Notes under the pieces: generated by a model
Seen by the model: the letters and a program-made list of their open reading frames with translations, nothing else
What the model was told of the DNA's origin: nothing
The model's database searches: none
Shown here: piece by piece, positions 1 through 7,515 of the stretch
How the letters are laid out: each line of letters starts with the position of its first letter
Position numbering within the stretch: the first letter of the stretch is position 1
Program-made: the position numbers and the translations under genes
Assembly: GCF_923868895.1 (NCBI RefSeq)
Contig: NZ_OV350343.1
Span: 620,001 to 684,000, forward strand
Length of the DNA stretch: 64,000 bases
Source of the DNA: Halomonas sp. TD01
GTDB taxonomy: Bacteria > Pseudomonadota > Gammaproteobacteria > Pseudomonadales > Halomonadaceae
Direction of reading: 5' to 3'

Positions 1-364
1 GCAGGCGTGAGCGGCTATGTTGAAGAATGAAAGCGACGGCTTCTGGATCAAGACGGATATTGATCGCATTCAGCACCGCTCCCACCATGGGAATGCCGAA
101 ATGCGCTTCATACATGGCAGGAACATTGGGTAGCATGACAGCCACCGTATCGCCTTTATGGATACCCAGATGGGTCAACAGTGACGCCAACTGACAGCAG
201 CGAGCATAGGTTTGCTGCCAACTATAACGCGATTCGTTATAAACCAATGCCGTCCGGTCAGGGTAGACCGCCGCCGTGCGGCGAATAAAGCTCAAGGGAG
301 AAAGTGGCACATGGTTCGCCGCTGTTTTCTCCAGCGCTTCATTGAAATGACAAATATTACTCAT
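1..364 (-). CDS. AMP-dependent acyl-CoA synthetase, N-terminal part (cut by window edge)
   Basis: The first 121 codons of an ANL-superfamily acyl-CoA ligase are visible; the rest lies before base 1. The N-terminus has the segment PLSPLSFIRRTAAVYPDRTA followed by GDTVAVMLPNVPAMYEAHFG, the usual opening of medium-chain or DmdB-like (methylmercaptopropionate-CoA) ligases. The AMP-binding P-loop is not in the window, so substrate class cannot be tested. The ATG at 364 follows an AAGGGAAAAG-type ribosome binding site. It is the last visible gene of the run starting with the DmdA-like gene, 76 bases after the crotonase, which suggests activation of a carboxylic acid produced by that pathway. DmdB is an inference from context; a general fatty-acid ligase is equally possible on sequence alone. 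Confidence 0.8.
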   Translation of the reverse strand, partial: MSNICHFNEALEKTAANHVPLSPLSFIRRTAAVYPDRTALVYNESRYSWQQTYARCCQLASLLTHLGIHKGDTVAVMLPNVPAMYEAHFGIPMVGAVLNAINIRLDPEAVAFILQHSRSRL

Positions 365-440
365 GGTCTTTTCCCTTTTATTGTTAGCAATGGCTCATAA
401 CTTGGCCTTCAACTGACACGAGACGCCCTGCACCAATCGT

Positions 441-1241
441 TCATTGGCCAGGTTGTTCCCAAATGGGTTTACGCTTGTCTAAGAAGGCGTCTACTCCGTT
501 TTGGGCATCTGGGTTAAGCATGTTTTCGGCCATTACATTACCGGCAAAGTCATAGGCATCAGCCAGACTCATCTGACGCTGAGCATGGAACATAGACTTG
601 CCATAACGCACCGCCGCCGGACTCTTGCTCAGAATCTGCGCCACCTTATCGGCCACCGCCACGTCCAGGTCAGCGTCTTCACTGACATCACTCACCAGCC
701 CCCACGCCATCGCCGTCTCTGCATCAATAAACTCGCCTGATATCAGCATATCGAATGCCTGTTTGGGGGCAACACAGCGCGATAACGCCACTGCAGGGGT
801 TGAGCAGAACAGTCCAACATTGATACCTGACACCGCAAAACTTGCGGAACGGCCAGCAATGGCCAGATCGCAGCTGGCCACTAACTGACACCCCGCCGCC
901 GTGGCCATACCTTGCACTCTGGCGATCACTGGCACCGGCAGTTTGACGATGCTCTGCATCAAGCGGCTACAGTTACGAAATAACGTTTGGTAGTAGGCTT
1001 GTTCAGGATTCGAGCGCATTTCCTTCAGATCATGACCAGCACAAAACCCACGCCCATTACTGCCAATCACTACGCAGCGCGCAGCAGGGTCGACAGCGAT
1101 AGCGTCTAACTCGTGCTGCAACGCAGACAACATGACCTCCGAAAGAGTGTTGAACCTCTCCGGCCGATTCAAAGTGAGGTAGACAGCGCCTTGCTTGTCC
1201 TCCCTTAGCAGAATGTCCTGTGATGCGTTCGTGTGGTTCAT
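441..1241 (-). CDS. Enoyl-CoA hydratase/isomerase family (crotonase, ECHDC3-like)
   Basis: 266 aa crotonase-fold protein. The oxyanion-hole segment GFCAGHDLKEM lies at about residues 65-75 and the second glycine segment GMATAAGCQLVASCDLAIA at about 111-129. The two glutamates that act in true enoyl-CoA hydratases are absent: Gln119 stands in the GCQL position and the SGINVGL stretch near 138-144 has no Glu. This pattern resembles ECHDC3-type proteins, whose reaction is poorly known. The ATG at 1241 is preferred over an upstream TTG because GGGAG sits six bases before it. It lies between the OsmC gene and the acyl-CoA ligase. Hydration of methylthioacryloyl-CoA (the DmdD reaction) is therefore doubtful; a thioesterase, isomerase or decarboxylase-like role is open. 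Confidence 0.85.
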   Translation of the reverse strand: MNHTNASQDILLREDKQGAVYLTLNRPERFNTLSEVMLSALQHELDAIAVDPAARCVVIGSNGRGFCAGHDLKEMRSNPEQAYYQTLFRNCSRLMQSIVKLPVPVIARVQGMATAAGCQLVASCDLAIAGRSASFAVSGINVGLFCSTPAVALSRCVAPKQAFDMLISGEFIDAETAMAWGLVSDVSEDADLDVAVADKVAQILSKSPAAVRYGKSMFHAQRQMSLADAYDFAGNVMAENMLNPDAQNGVDAFLDKRKPIWEQPGQ

Positions 1242-1281
1242 TATCAACTCCCACTGGAAATGGCTGATTAAGGCAAGCAGG

Positions 1282-1731
1282 CTACACCGCGTTGATGGTT
1301 ACCTCAGCGGTGACTGAGTTGCGTATAAAACAGCTGCTATGGGCTTTGCTGTGAATTTTATTGATGGTCTCCTGTTCCGGCACTTTATCGCCTCCAAACG
1401 TGATGCGTGGCGACAATTCAATGCGCGTAATTGCCATACCTTTCTTGTCGTTGCGCTCCAGATAGCCTTTCGGATCATCCTGATAAGACGTCACCTTAAG
1501 GCCCTGCATTTCGGCAATCGCCAGAAAAAAAAGCATGTGGCAACTGGAGACGGCGCTTATCAGCATCTGCTCCGGGTCGGCACAATTGGCATCGCCTTTA
1601 AACTCAACTGACGCAGAAACATTCACTTCCTGGCGGCCATTCAGTGCAACGATATGGTTACGCGAGTAGGTATTAGCTTCAGACTCATGAGGGGCGTGCT
1701 GCCACGTAATAGCTGCTTCATGAATGGACAT
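1282..1731 (-). CDS. OsmC/Ohr family protein
   Basis: 149 aa, the normal size for OsmC-like proteins. The family's two reactive cysteines are present: Cys64 in SAVSSCHMLFF and Cys134 in AHSSCFIRN, with the segment ADPEQMLISA just before the first. Members reduce organic hydroperoxides with a cysteine pair in the cytoplasm. The ATG at 1731 has AAGGAG eight bases upstream, so the upstream in-frame GTG is not used. It sits inside the C1-oxidation gene run, 40 bases before the crotonase. OsmC-like genes often accompany acyl-CoA and C1 pathways that make reactive thiols or aldehydes, but its role here is inferred only from position. Confidence 0.85.
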   Translation of the reverse strand: MSIHEAAITWQHAPHESEANTYSRNHIVALNGRQEVNVSASVEFKGDANCADPEQMLISAVSSCHMLFFLAIAEMQGLKVTSYQDDPKGYLERNDKKGMAITRIELSPRITFGGDKVPEQETINKIHSKAHSSCFIRNSVTAEVTINAV

Positions 1732-1784
1732 AGCGATCACTCCTTGTTGTTTTATTTAATTACTGCTTAAAAAAACGAAGCTTT

Positions 1785-1824
1785 TATAGAAAAAGATGTA
1801 TAGAAAAGGCTGTATAGAAGAACC
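1785..1824. repeat. Tandem 14-bp repeat between folD and osmC genes
   Basis: About 2.9 copies of a 14-base unit, beginning TATAGAAAAAGATG, then TATAGAAAAGGCTG, then TATAGAAGAACC. It lies in the 128-base gap between folD and the OsmC gene, upstream of the latter. It could be a slippage product or a regulator-binding array; nothing else supports a function. Confidence 0.6.
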
Positions 1825-1859
1825 AAGCTCGACACCTGTATCACCCCGGTTGGCGTCCG

Positions 1860-2762
1860 CTAGCTATTTTCAACCTCGACACCAAACTGCATCACGGTAG
1901 AACGGGGCAACTGACGTTTAACGGCACGCGTTGTATTGAGCAGTAAGCAAGCAATCGTCATCGGCCCCACCCCTCCAGGCACTGGCGTGATAGCCCCAGC
2001 AACGCCGGCAACCGCCTCAAACGCCACATCACCGATAAGTTTGCGCTTACCATCAATTTCGATAGCGTTAATACCAACATCAATCACCGTTGCGCCTGGC
2101 TTTATCCAGTCAGCATCAACGAGCTCTCTGCGACCAACCGCCGCAATGACGATATCGGCATTGCGGCACAGGGATTCAATATCCTGAGTGTGGGAGTGGA
2201 CGATAGTGACGGTACAGTTGGCCTGCAAAAGCAGCATTGCCATCGGCTTGCCTACAATATTGGAGCGCCCAATCACCACAGCATGCTTACCACTCAGGTC
2301 TGGGTGGATCTGGTTGAGCATGATCATGCAGCCCTGTGGCGTGCATGGCACAAGGGTGTCTCGCCCAGCAGCAAGCGCTCCAACATTAAGAGGATGAAAA
2401 CCATCAACATCCTTATCCGGGTGGATCGATGCAATCACTGCATCTTCGTTAAAATGCGCGGGTAGCGGTAGCTGAACCAGAATGCCGTGTACGTCAGCAT
2501 CATTGTTCAAAGCATCGATCAATAGCTCCAACTCATTCTGGGTTATATCGGCATCCAGACGGTGTTCTCTGGAACCAATGCCCACTTCCCTCGCCCGCTT
2601 CATCTTATTTCTGACGTATACCTGGCTCGCTGGGTCTTCCCCTACGAGTACCACGGCTAGCGTAGGTACTATGCCGCTCTCAACCTTGAGCAACTCAACG
2701 TCTGAGGCTACCTGCTGCAACACCTGAATTGAGAGCGCTTTGCCATCTATTAACTGGGCCAT
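1860..2762 (-). CDS. folD: Bifunctional methylenetetrahydrofolate dehydrogenase/cyclohydrolase FolD
   Basis: 300 aa. FolD converts 5,10-methylene-THF to 5,10-methenyl-THF with NADP and then to 10-formyl-THF in the cytosol. The catalytic lysine motif YVRNK (Lys53) is present, as are [20 protein letters not shown], the nucleotide-binding GRSNIVGKP and the C-terminal [10 protein letters not shown]. The ATG at 2762 gives the standard MAQLIDGK start; a GTG twelve bases upstream is possible, and neither has a strong ribosome binding site. It follows purU by 17 bases. Placement with purU and metF suggests this copy serves catabolic oxidation of methyl groups, perhaps beside a housekeeping copy elsewhere, which cannot be judged from this window. 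Confidence 0.97.
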   Translation of the reverse strand: MAQLIDGKALSIQVLQQVASDVELLKVESGIVPTLAVVLVGEDPASQVYVRNKMKRAREVGIGSREHRLDADITQNELELLIDALNNDADVHGILVQLPLPAHFNEDAVIASIHPDKDVDGFHPLNVGALAAGRDTLVPCTPQGCMIMLNQIHPDLSGKHAVVIGRSNIVGKPMAMLLLQANCTVTIVHSHTQDIESLCRNADIVIAAVGRRELVDADWIKPGATVIDVGINAIEIDGKRKLIGDVAFEAVAGVAGAITPVPGGVGPMTIACLLLNTTRAVKRQLPRSTVMQFGVEVENS

Positions 2763-2779
2763 AAGGGGTCTCACTGTTG

Positions 2780-3655
2780 CTATTTAAAAATCACGGTTTT
2801 ATCACCCGAGAGAAAAATACGACGTTCAGCGTGAAGCTTTACGGCACGTGTCAGCGCCATAGTTTCGGTATCACGGCCTAGCGCAACCAGCTCTTCTGGA
2901 TAGTAGGCGTGATCTACCGGCTGCACAGATTGTTCGATTATCGGGCCTTCATCTAGGTCAGCAGTCACATAATGTGCCGTCGCGCCGATCAGTTTGACCC
3001 CACGGTCGAACGCCTGATGATAAGGCTTGGCACCTTTGAAGCCGGGTAGAAAAGAGTGATGAATATTAATGGCGCGGCCATACAGCTGCTGACACAGCTG
3101 GTCAGATAGAATTTGCATATAACGCGCCAGGATAACCAACTCGGTATCTGTTTCATTCACCAGCTTCATCAGCTCAGCTTCTTGCGCCGATTTGTTCTCT
3201 TTGGTGACCGGCAGATAAATAAAACGGATACCCTCGCGCTCGGCGATGGGCCGCAGGTCCAAATGGTTAGATACCACTGCGGTAATTTCGATATTCAACT
3301 CACCTTTACGGTGCCGATAAAGAAGATCGAGTAAACAGTGATCAAAGCGGGATACCATTATCAAAACCCGCGCGGGCTGATCGGCCTGATACATCTTCCA
3401 GTCCAAACCAATCCGGTCGGCCAACTCAACAAACCCTGCTTGTATTTGAGCAAAAGAGACGCTGGAATTTGGCAAAATGTTGAACACGGCGCGCATGAAA
3501 AACTGTCCGGTAATTTTATCGTCGAACTGAGATAATTCGCCGATATTGCAACCGTGATCTGCCAGATATGAGGTAACACCAGAGACGATACCCGGTCCTG
3601 TTTCGCACCTAACGGTCAGAACAAAGTGATTTGTTTGATCTAAATTTTTTGTCAC
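2780..3655 (-). CDS. purU: Formyltetrahydrofolate deformylase PurU
   Basis: 291 aa from a GTG start. It hydrolyses 10-formyl-THF to THF and formate. An N-terminal ACT domain (about 8-90) is followed by a formyltransferase-fold domain (about 95-290). The catalytic set seen in GART-type enzymes is present: Asn197 and His199 in [11 protein letters not shown] and Asp235 in TADLDEGPI. The GTG at 3655 places the start like E. coli PurU; a TTG 18 bases upstream is less likely. It stands between metF (113 bases away) and folD (17 bases), which together would run CH3-THF to formate. In aerobes that demethylate C1 compounds (for example the chloromethane pathway) the same trio is clustered. Confidence 0.96.
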   Translation of the reverse strand: MTKNLDQTNHFVLTVRCETGPGIVSGVTSYLADHGCNIGELSQFDDKITGQFFMRAVFNILPNSSVSFAQIQAGFVELADRIGLDWKMYQADQPARVLIMVSRFDHCLLDLLYRHRKGELNIEITAVVSNHLDLRPIAEREGIRFIYLPVTKENKSAQEAELMKLVNETDTELVILARYMQILSDQLCQQLYGRAINIHHSFLPGFKGAKPYHQAFDRGVKLIGATAHYVTADLDEGPIIEQSVQPVDHAYYPEELVALGRDTETMALTRAVKLHAERRIFLSGDKTVIFK

Positions 3656-3768
3656 AACAGAAAGCCTATACAAGTAAATAATGAGATATCGTGTTGCTTA
3701 GACTCTCACTAAGGCTGCTTCTGCCTCGAAGAGAATTTAGCAACAAGCGTTCCGCGTTTATGCGCGTC

Positions 3769-4806
3769 TCACCCGGAATTGAGCCCCACTGGCGATTCAT
3801 GTGGCGCCTCAAGTAGCGGGTCGCTCCCCGGAAACCATGGCCGCCGCTCGCGCAATACGCCGGATTTCTCAATGATGTCGGCGACCGCAGATTCCTGGCG
3901 ATGAGCCATTACGTGGACGCCACTCACGCCTTGTATCTCTCGCAATTTCTGAATTAACTCGATACATATCTGACGTCCTTCCTGCTTCTGATCTTGAGCG
4001 CCTTCCAGACGTTTAATCACGGTGTCAGGAATATGCACGCCCGGCACGTGATCCCGCATCCAGTTTGCTGCGCGTGCTGATGCCAGCGGCCCAACACCTG
4101 GCAAAATAAAGCACTTTTCGAGTAGCCCAAGATCTCGTGAGCGAGCCATGAAGACTTCAAATCGAGGTAGGTCGAAGCAGTACTGCGTTTGAATGAATTG
4201 CGCACCTGCCGCAATTTTTTTAGCCAATCGATAAGGCCGAAAATCCTGCGGCGGAACAAATGGGTTTTCAGCTGCCCCCAAAAACACCTGCGGCGGATCA
4301 CTTATTTTTCGGCCGCTAACGAACGCCTTTTTGTCACGCAACCCGGCGATAACCTCTAGTAAAGACATAGAGTCGAGGTCAAACACGGGCTTTGCTTCTG
4401 GATGGTCTCCTACCTGAACGCCATCCCCCGTTAGGCATAGGATATTGTTGATACCCAATGCAGCGGCACCCAACACATCGCCTTGAATGGCAATTCGATT
4501 TCTATCTCGACAGGAAACCTGCATTACCGTGTCGTAACCAACGCGTGACAACAGTGCACACATTGCCACGCTGGACATATGGCAGTTGGCACCGGAGCCA
4601 TCTGTAGCATTCATGCTGTCCACGTAACCGTCAAAGACGCTCGCCCGCTCATATACATCTTCAGGGTTCGCAGAATCGGGAGGTGCCAGCTCACTGGTTA
4701 CTGCAAAATAACCAGCCTTTAATACCCGCTCCAGTCGGCCGGCAGAGCTATATGACATTGGCCCTGGGACTTGACGGTCATCGCCTTTCTCGTGGTTAAT
4801 CATCAT
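3769..4806 (-). CDS. metF: Methylenetetrahydrofolate reductase, MetF family (MetV-partnered type)
   Basis: 345 aa TIM-barrel flavoenzyme family. Motifs seen: ELAPPDSAN near residues 39-47, CRDRNRIAIQGD at 99-110 and ILCLTGDG at 122-129. These are typical of the MetF type found with MetV partners rather than of the E. coli-like enzyme. The ATG at 4806 overlaps the end of the MetV-like gene by 11 bases, so the pair is probably translationally coupled; the reading frame open further upstream lies inside the MetV-like gene and is not used. In this context the enzyme probably runs in the oxidative direction, 5-methyl-THF to 5,10-methylene-THF, feeding FolD and PurU. Direction and electron acceptor are inference. 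Confidence 0.9.
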   Translation of the reverse strand: MMINHEKGDDRQVPGPMSYSSAGRLERVLKAGYFAVTSELAPPDSANPEDVYERASVFDGYVDSMNATDGSGANCHMSSVAMCALLSRVGYDTVMQVSCRDRNRIAIQGDVLGAAALGINNILCLTGDGVQVGDHPEAKPVFDLDSMSLLEVIAGLRDKKAFVSGRKISDPPQVFLGAAENPFVPPQDFRPYRLAKKIAAGAQFIQTQYCFDLPRFEVFMARSRDLGLLEKCFILPGVGPLASARAANWMRDHVPGVHIPDTVIKRLEGAQDQKQEGRQICIELIQKLREIQGVSGVHVMAHRQESAVADIIEKSGVLRERRPWFPGSDPLLEAPHESPVGLNSG

Positions 4807-5278
4807 GCTCACCCCGCTTATGTTGTGGCGCTTCTTCCGCCGCCTTTCGCGCCACCCGCAGCCAGGACGAGCTCCCCTGCAGACGATGATCAACCGGCAA
4901 CTGAACAGCGTGTATCTCGCCGCCACCCTGCATCTTCTTACTGCCCTCCCAGGCGTCTACCCAGACACAGCGCTTATCGGGAAGCACTTCACAATTTCCG
5001 TTCTGCAAGACGCCGCCACAAGGGCCATTTCGCATGCTTTTCGGGCAGTTCATAGGGCACGACATGCCCGTAGAACTGAGCGCGCACTGGCCACACATCT
5101 TGCAATCGAACAGCAGCTCCTTAGAGAACTTTTCCAGCGTATTAACGGTTTTTTCTGCTCGCTGGTAGCCCATCCACTTCCATAGTGGCGCTAACTTGAC
5201 CACCACTGGCTCGAACAGGCGATAAGTAACCTCGAAAAACCTTGCGTGGCGCACGACCCAACGACGAATGGAATACAT
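4796..5278 (-). CDS. Cysteine-rich MetV-like protein (MTHFR C-terminal domain family)
   Basis: 160 aa. The central part holds eight cysteines (59, 62, 65, 74, 78, 87, 96, 104) in the pattern CKMCGQC, SCPMNCPK, NGPCGG, NCEV and RCVW, matching the family known as MetV or MTHFR C-terminal zinc/iron-sulfur domain. In acetogens MetV forms a complex with MetF and links it to electron carriers. The N-terminal 55 residues are basic-hydrophobic and the last 45 are low in recognisable motifs. The start at 5278 has CAGGAG seven bases upstream. It lies 60 bases after the DmdA-like gene and overlaps metF. A metal-site partner of MetF is the best reading; the metal is unknown. Confidence 0.85.
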   Translation of the reverse strand: MYSIRRWVVRHARFFEVTYRLFEPVVVKLAPLWKWMGYQRAEKTVNTLEKFSKELLFDCKMCGQCALSSTGMSCPMNCPKSMRNGPCGGVLQNGNCEVLPDKRCVWVDAWEGSKKMQGGGEIHAVQLPVDHRLQGSSSWLRVARKAAEEAPQHKRGEHDD

Positions 5279-5338
5279 AAAGCGCTCCTGTGACTACTAT
5301 GCGAACGAGAGCAATCGCCCTCGGCCACGCGCTTGCTC

Positions 5339-6517
5339 TTATGCGGATACGGCGAGCTTCTTTTTGGGGTCAAAGAAAGGTTTCTCGACAACAATGGCCC
5401 GAGCTGATCCGCTGGCGGTACGCACTTCCAGCTCTGTTCCAAGCTCGGCATATTCAACCGCCACCATCGCCAGCGCAATATTCTGCTCCAGGCGCGGGGA
5501 GTAAACAGCGGAGGTTACTTTACCGATGGTTTCGCCATTGTGCTCAAGCGGCCAGAAAGAAGTGTTTGGCCCTTTCAGTGGCGCGGCGTCAATCCATAGC
5601 CCAACCTGTTTACGGCTCACACCTTGGGCCTGGATGCGCTGCAAAGCAGCTTTGCCAATAAAGTCGGCCTTCATGTCCAGGGCTACTAGACGATCCATGC
5701 CCAATTCGTAAGGGTTGGTATGCATGTCCGCATCCGCATGATAGGAAAGCATGCCACCTTCGATGCGACGGATTGACGACGTATGCCCAGGCTGCAAACC
5801 AAAGGGCCGCCCTGCTGCCATGATGGTCTCCCAGAGTTCATCTCCCCGCGAACCATCACGCAAATAGAGCTCGTAACCCAGTTCACTCGACCAGCCGGTT
5901 CGCGACACAACCAGCGGAATTCCGTTCAGCTCAACCTCGCGCAACCAGAAGTAGCGAAGATCCATGATGCTGTCACCAAACAGTACCTTCATCACGTCAC
6001 CGGAGCGTGGCCCCTGTAACTGCAAAGGAGAGACATCCGGTTCGTTGATCGCCACATCCAGCTCAGAGTAAACAGCAAGCCCCTGCGCCCACAGCAACAT
6101 GTCGCTGTCGGCTAACGATATCCAAAAGTGGTTCTCTGCCAGTCGAAGTAGAATCGGATCATTCAGAATACCGCCCTCGGCATTGGTCATCAGGATGTAT
6201 TTACACTGACCAACGGCCATGGAGGACAAGTCGCGCGGCGTCATCATCTGCACAAATTCAGCGGCATCCGGGCCGGTAATTTCCACCTGACGCTCGGCAG
6301 CGACATCACACAAAATCGCGTCATTCACTAAATTCCAGAAGTTTTGCTCGGGATCTCCGAATGCGCGAGGGATATACATATGGTTGTAGACCGAAAACGC
6401 CGTTGCGCCCCAGCGAACGGTTGCATCAAAGTAAGGCGACTTACGAATCTGTGTACCGAAACCAAAATCGTCTTCCTTATTGATGCTAACCACTTTATTT
6501 AATGTTGCGTCTGGCAT
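5339..6517 (-). CDS. DmdA-type (GcvT-family) tetrahydrofolate methyltransferase, probable DMSP demethylase-like
   Basis: 392 aa. A GcvT-fold protein with the DmdA set of segments as I remember them: RKSPYFDATVRWG (25-37), YNHMYIPRAF (44-53), ERQVEITGPDA (75-85), QMMTPRDLS (90-98), LNDPI (118-122), SLADSDMLLWA (134-144), EPDVSPLQLQGP (159-170) and RTGWSSELGYELY (206-218). DmdA moves a methyl group from dimethylsulfoniopropionate to THF, giving methylmercaptopropionate. The related vanillate demethylase LigM lacks the ADSDxLLWA-type segment and is longer. ATG 6517 is preceded by AAGGTGG; the frame is open 50 codons upstream but without supporting signals. It leads a run with metV-metF-purU-folD, which fits a methyl donor to THF. 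Substrate is not proven: another sulfonium or betaine donor is possible. Confidence 0.8.
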   Translation of the reverse strand: MPDATLNKVVSINKEDDFGFGTQIRKSPYFDATVRWGATAFSVYNHMYIPRAFGDPEQNFWNLVNDAILCDVAAERQVEITGPDAAEFVQMMTPRDLSSMAVGQCKYILMTNAEGGILNDPILLRLAENHFWISLADSDMLLWAQGLAVYSELDVAINEPDVSPLQLQGPRSGDVMKVLFGDSIMDLRYFWLREVELNGIPLVVSRTGWSSELGYELYLRDGSRGDELWETIMAAGRPFGLQPGHTSSIRRIEGGMLSYHADADMHTNPYELGMDRLVALDMKADFIGKAALQRIQAQGVSRKQVGLWIDAAPLKGPNTSFWPLEHNGETIGKVTSAVYSPRLEQNIALAMVAVEYAELGTELEVRTASGSARAIVVEKPFFDPKKKLAVSA

Positions 6518-6554
6518 GCTAACCACCTTGTTTTTGTAGTGTTTTATATACTGG

Positions 6555-6572
6555 CGAACGACTAAGCGTTCG
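6555..6572. promoter_or_regulatory. Palindrome CGAACG-N6-CGTTCG upstream of the DmdA-like gene
   Basis: A perfect inverted repeat with 6-base arms and a 6-base spacer ACTAAG, 38 bases upstream of the DmdA-like start, flanked on both sides by AT-rich TATA stretches. The size and position suit a dimeric regulator such as the adjacent Lrp-type protein. Binding is inference; a small hairpin in the 5' leader is the alternative. Confidence 0.45.
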
Positions 6573-6631
6573 GTATATGCACTATAGGGGTACATGACGT
6601 GCCGACGCGGCCTAAAAAGCCGGTTTGAAAA

Positions 6632-6643
6632 GTCTGAACAGAC
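6632..6643. promoter_or_regulatory. Second palindrome GTCTG-AA-CAGAC in the same intergenic region
   Basis: A perfect 5-2-5 inverted repeat 115 bases upstream of the DmdA-like start, between it and the Lrp-type gene. It may be a second operator half of the region. Only the symmetry is visible. Confidence 0.35.
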
Positions 6644-6756
6644 CAAGTTTTGATGGCTTGGTAACAAGTGATAATGCAGCCTGTTTCACTCGCCATATCT
6701 AGCAGGGTGAATTGAAGAGGGTCTGGGGTTAGAAGACTAAAAGCAGTCGTGAAACT

Positions 6757-6778
6757 GCCGCTGGCGTTGCCTAGCGGC
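6757..6778 (-). terminator. Hairpin overlapping the 3' end of the Lrp-type gene
   Basis: Arms GCCGCT and AGCGGC with an inner GGC/GCC pairing; on the minus strand it is followed by AGTTTCAC, a poor U tract. It overlaps the last codons of the regulator gene, so it may be a weak terminator that partly separates the regulator from the methyltransferase operon. Confidence 0.35.
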
Positions 6779-7262
6779 TTTTATCCGTCATCAGACAAGC
6801 GAGATTCAACTGGGTCGACTTTACTTCTCGGGTAGTGATATACGTCATATAACGTTCTACTCCCAACTCTGGGGCGAGAAGGCCGTCTATCACCTGCTGA
6901 AACGCGTCTAAACTTGGGGTCACAACTTTCAAGACATAATCCATGCCTCCGCCCGTCGCAATACACTCGATAATTTCATCCACTTGACTGATGTAACGCT
7001 CAAAACGCTCGAACGCCGATTTCTGATGCTCCTTAAGAGAAACAGTCACCACCACCTTAGAGGCGTTCGCGATTTGATTGAGTGCGATGTCGGCATGGTA
7101 TCCGCGTATGAGCCCCGCCTGTTTCAAACGGTTAAAACGCACCCAACAGGGTGTGGGAGACAGATTGACCAACTCTGATAACTTCATTTTGCTGAGCGGG
7201 CCATGTTGTTGTAATGCGCAAAGAATGCGGATATCCGCCGCATCAATAGCAGTTTTTTTCAT
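6771..7262 (-). CDS. Lrp/AsnC family transcriptional regulator
   Basis: 163 aa, the usual Lrp size. An N-terminal winged helix-turn-helix (about 8-60, with LSKMKLSELVNLSPTPCWVRFNRL) is followed by a RAM ligand-binding domain (about 70-150). It lies directly upstream of, and in the same direction as, the DmdA-like gene with a 253-base gap that holds two palindromes, which makes it the likely local regulator of the C1 locus. The ligand is unknown; an amino acid or a methylated osmolyte is conceivable. The start at 7262 gives MKKTAID and aligns with the family start. Confidence 0.92.
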   Translation of the reverse strand: MKKTAIDAADIRILCALQQHGPLSKMKLSELVNLSPTPCWVRFNRLKQAGLIRGYHADIALNQIANASKVVVTVSLKEHQKSAFERFERYISQVDEIIECIATGGGMDYVLKVVTPSLDAFQQVIDGLLAPELGVERYMTYITTREVKSTQLNLACLMTDKSR

Positions 7263-7515
7263 TAATTCTCAGCTCTAAATAAGCAGTAGCAATCGTCCGA
7301 TGAATGCCAGCAAAGAATAAAGATCGCATCCTAAGTTATCATCAGCAAACTCACCGCTAGGCAACCATTTTTTAGCACATAGGTAGGCTATCAATACGTA
7401 TATTTTAACGCCTCTTAGCTGCGCCTTGATCACTCTTTACGACAGAACATGTAAGGTTGGCGACAATACTGCCACTAAGTGGCATTGCTAAACATATACC
7501 GACACGGACGAAGCT

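Noticed and set aside
5339..6517. LigM-type vanillate/syringate O-demethylase as the identity of the GcvT-like gene
   Set aside because: LigM is longer and, as I recall it, has different segments around the substrate pocket; this protein carries the ADSDxLLWA, EPDVSPLxxQGP and RTGWS segments typical of DmdA-type proteins. Kept as a distant alternative only.
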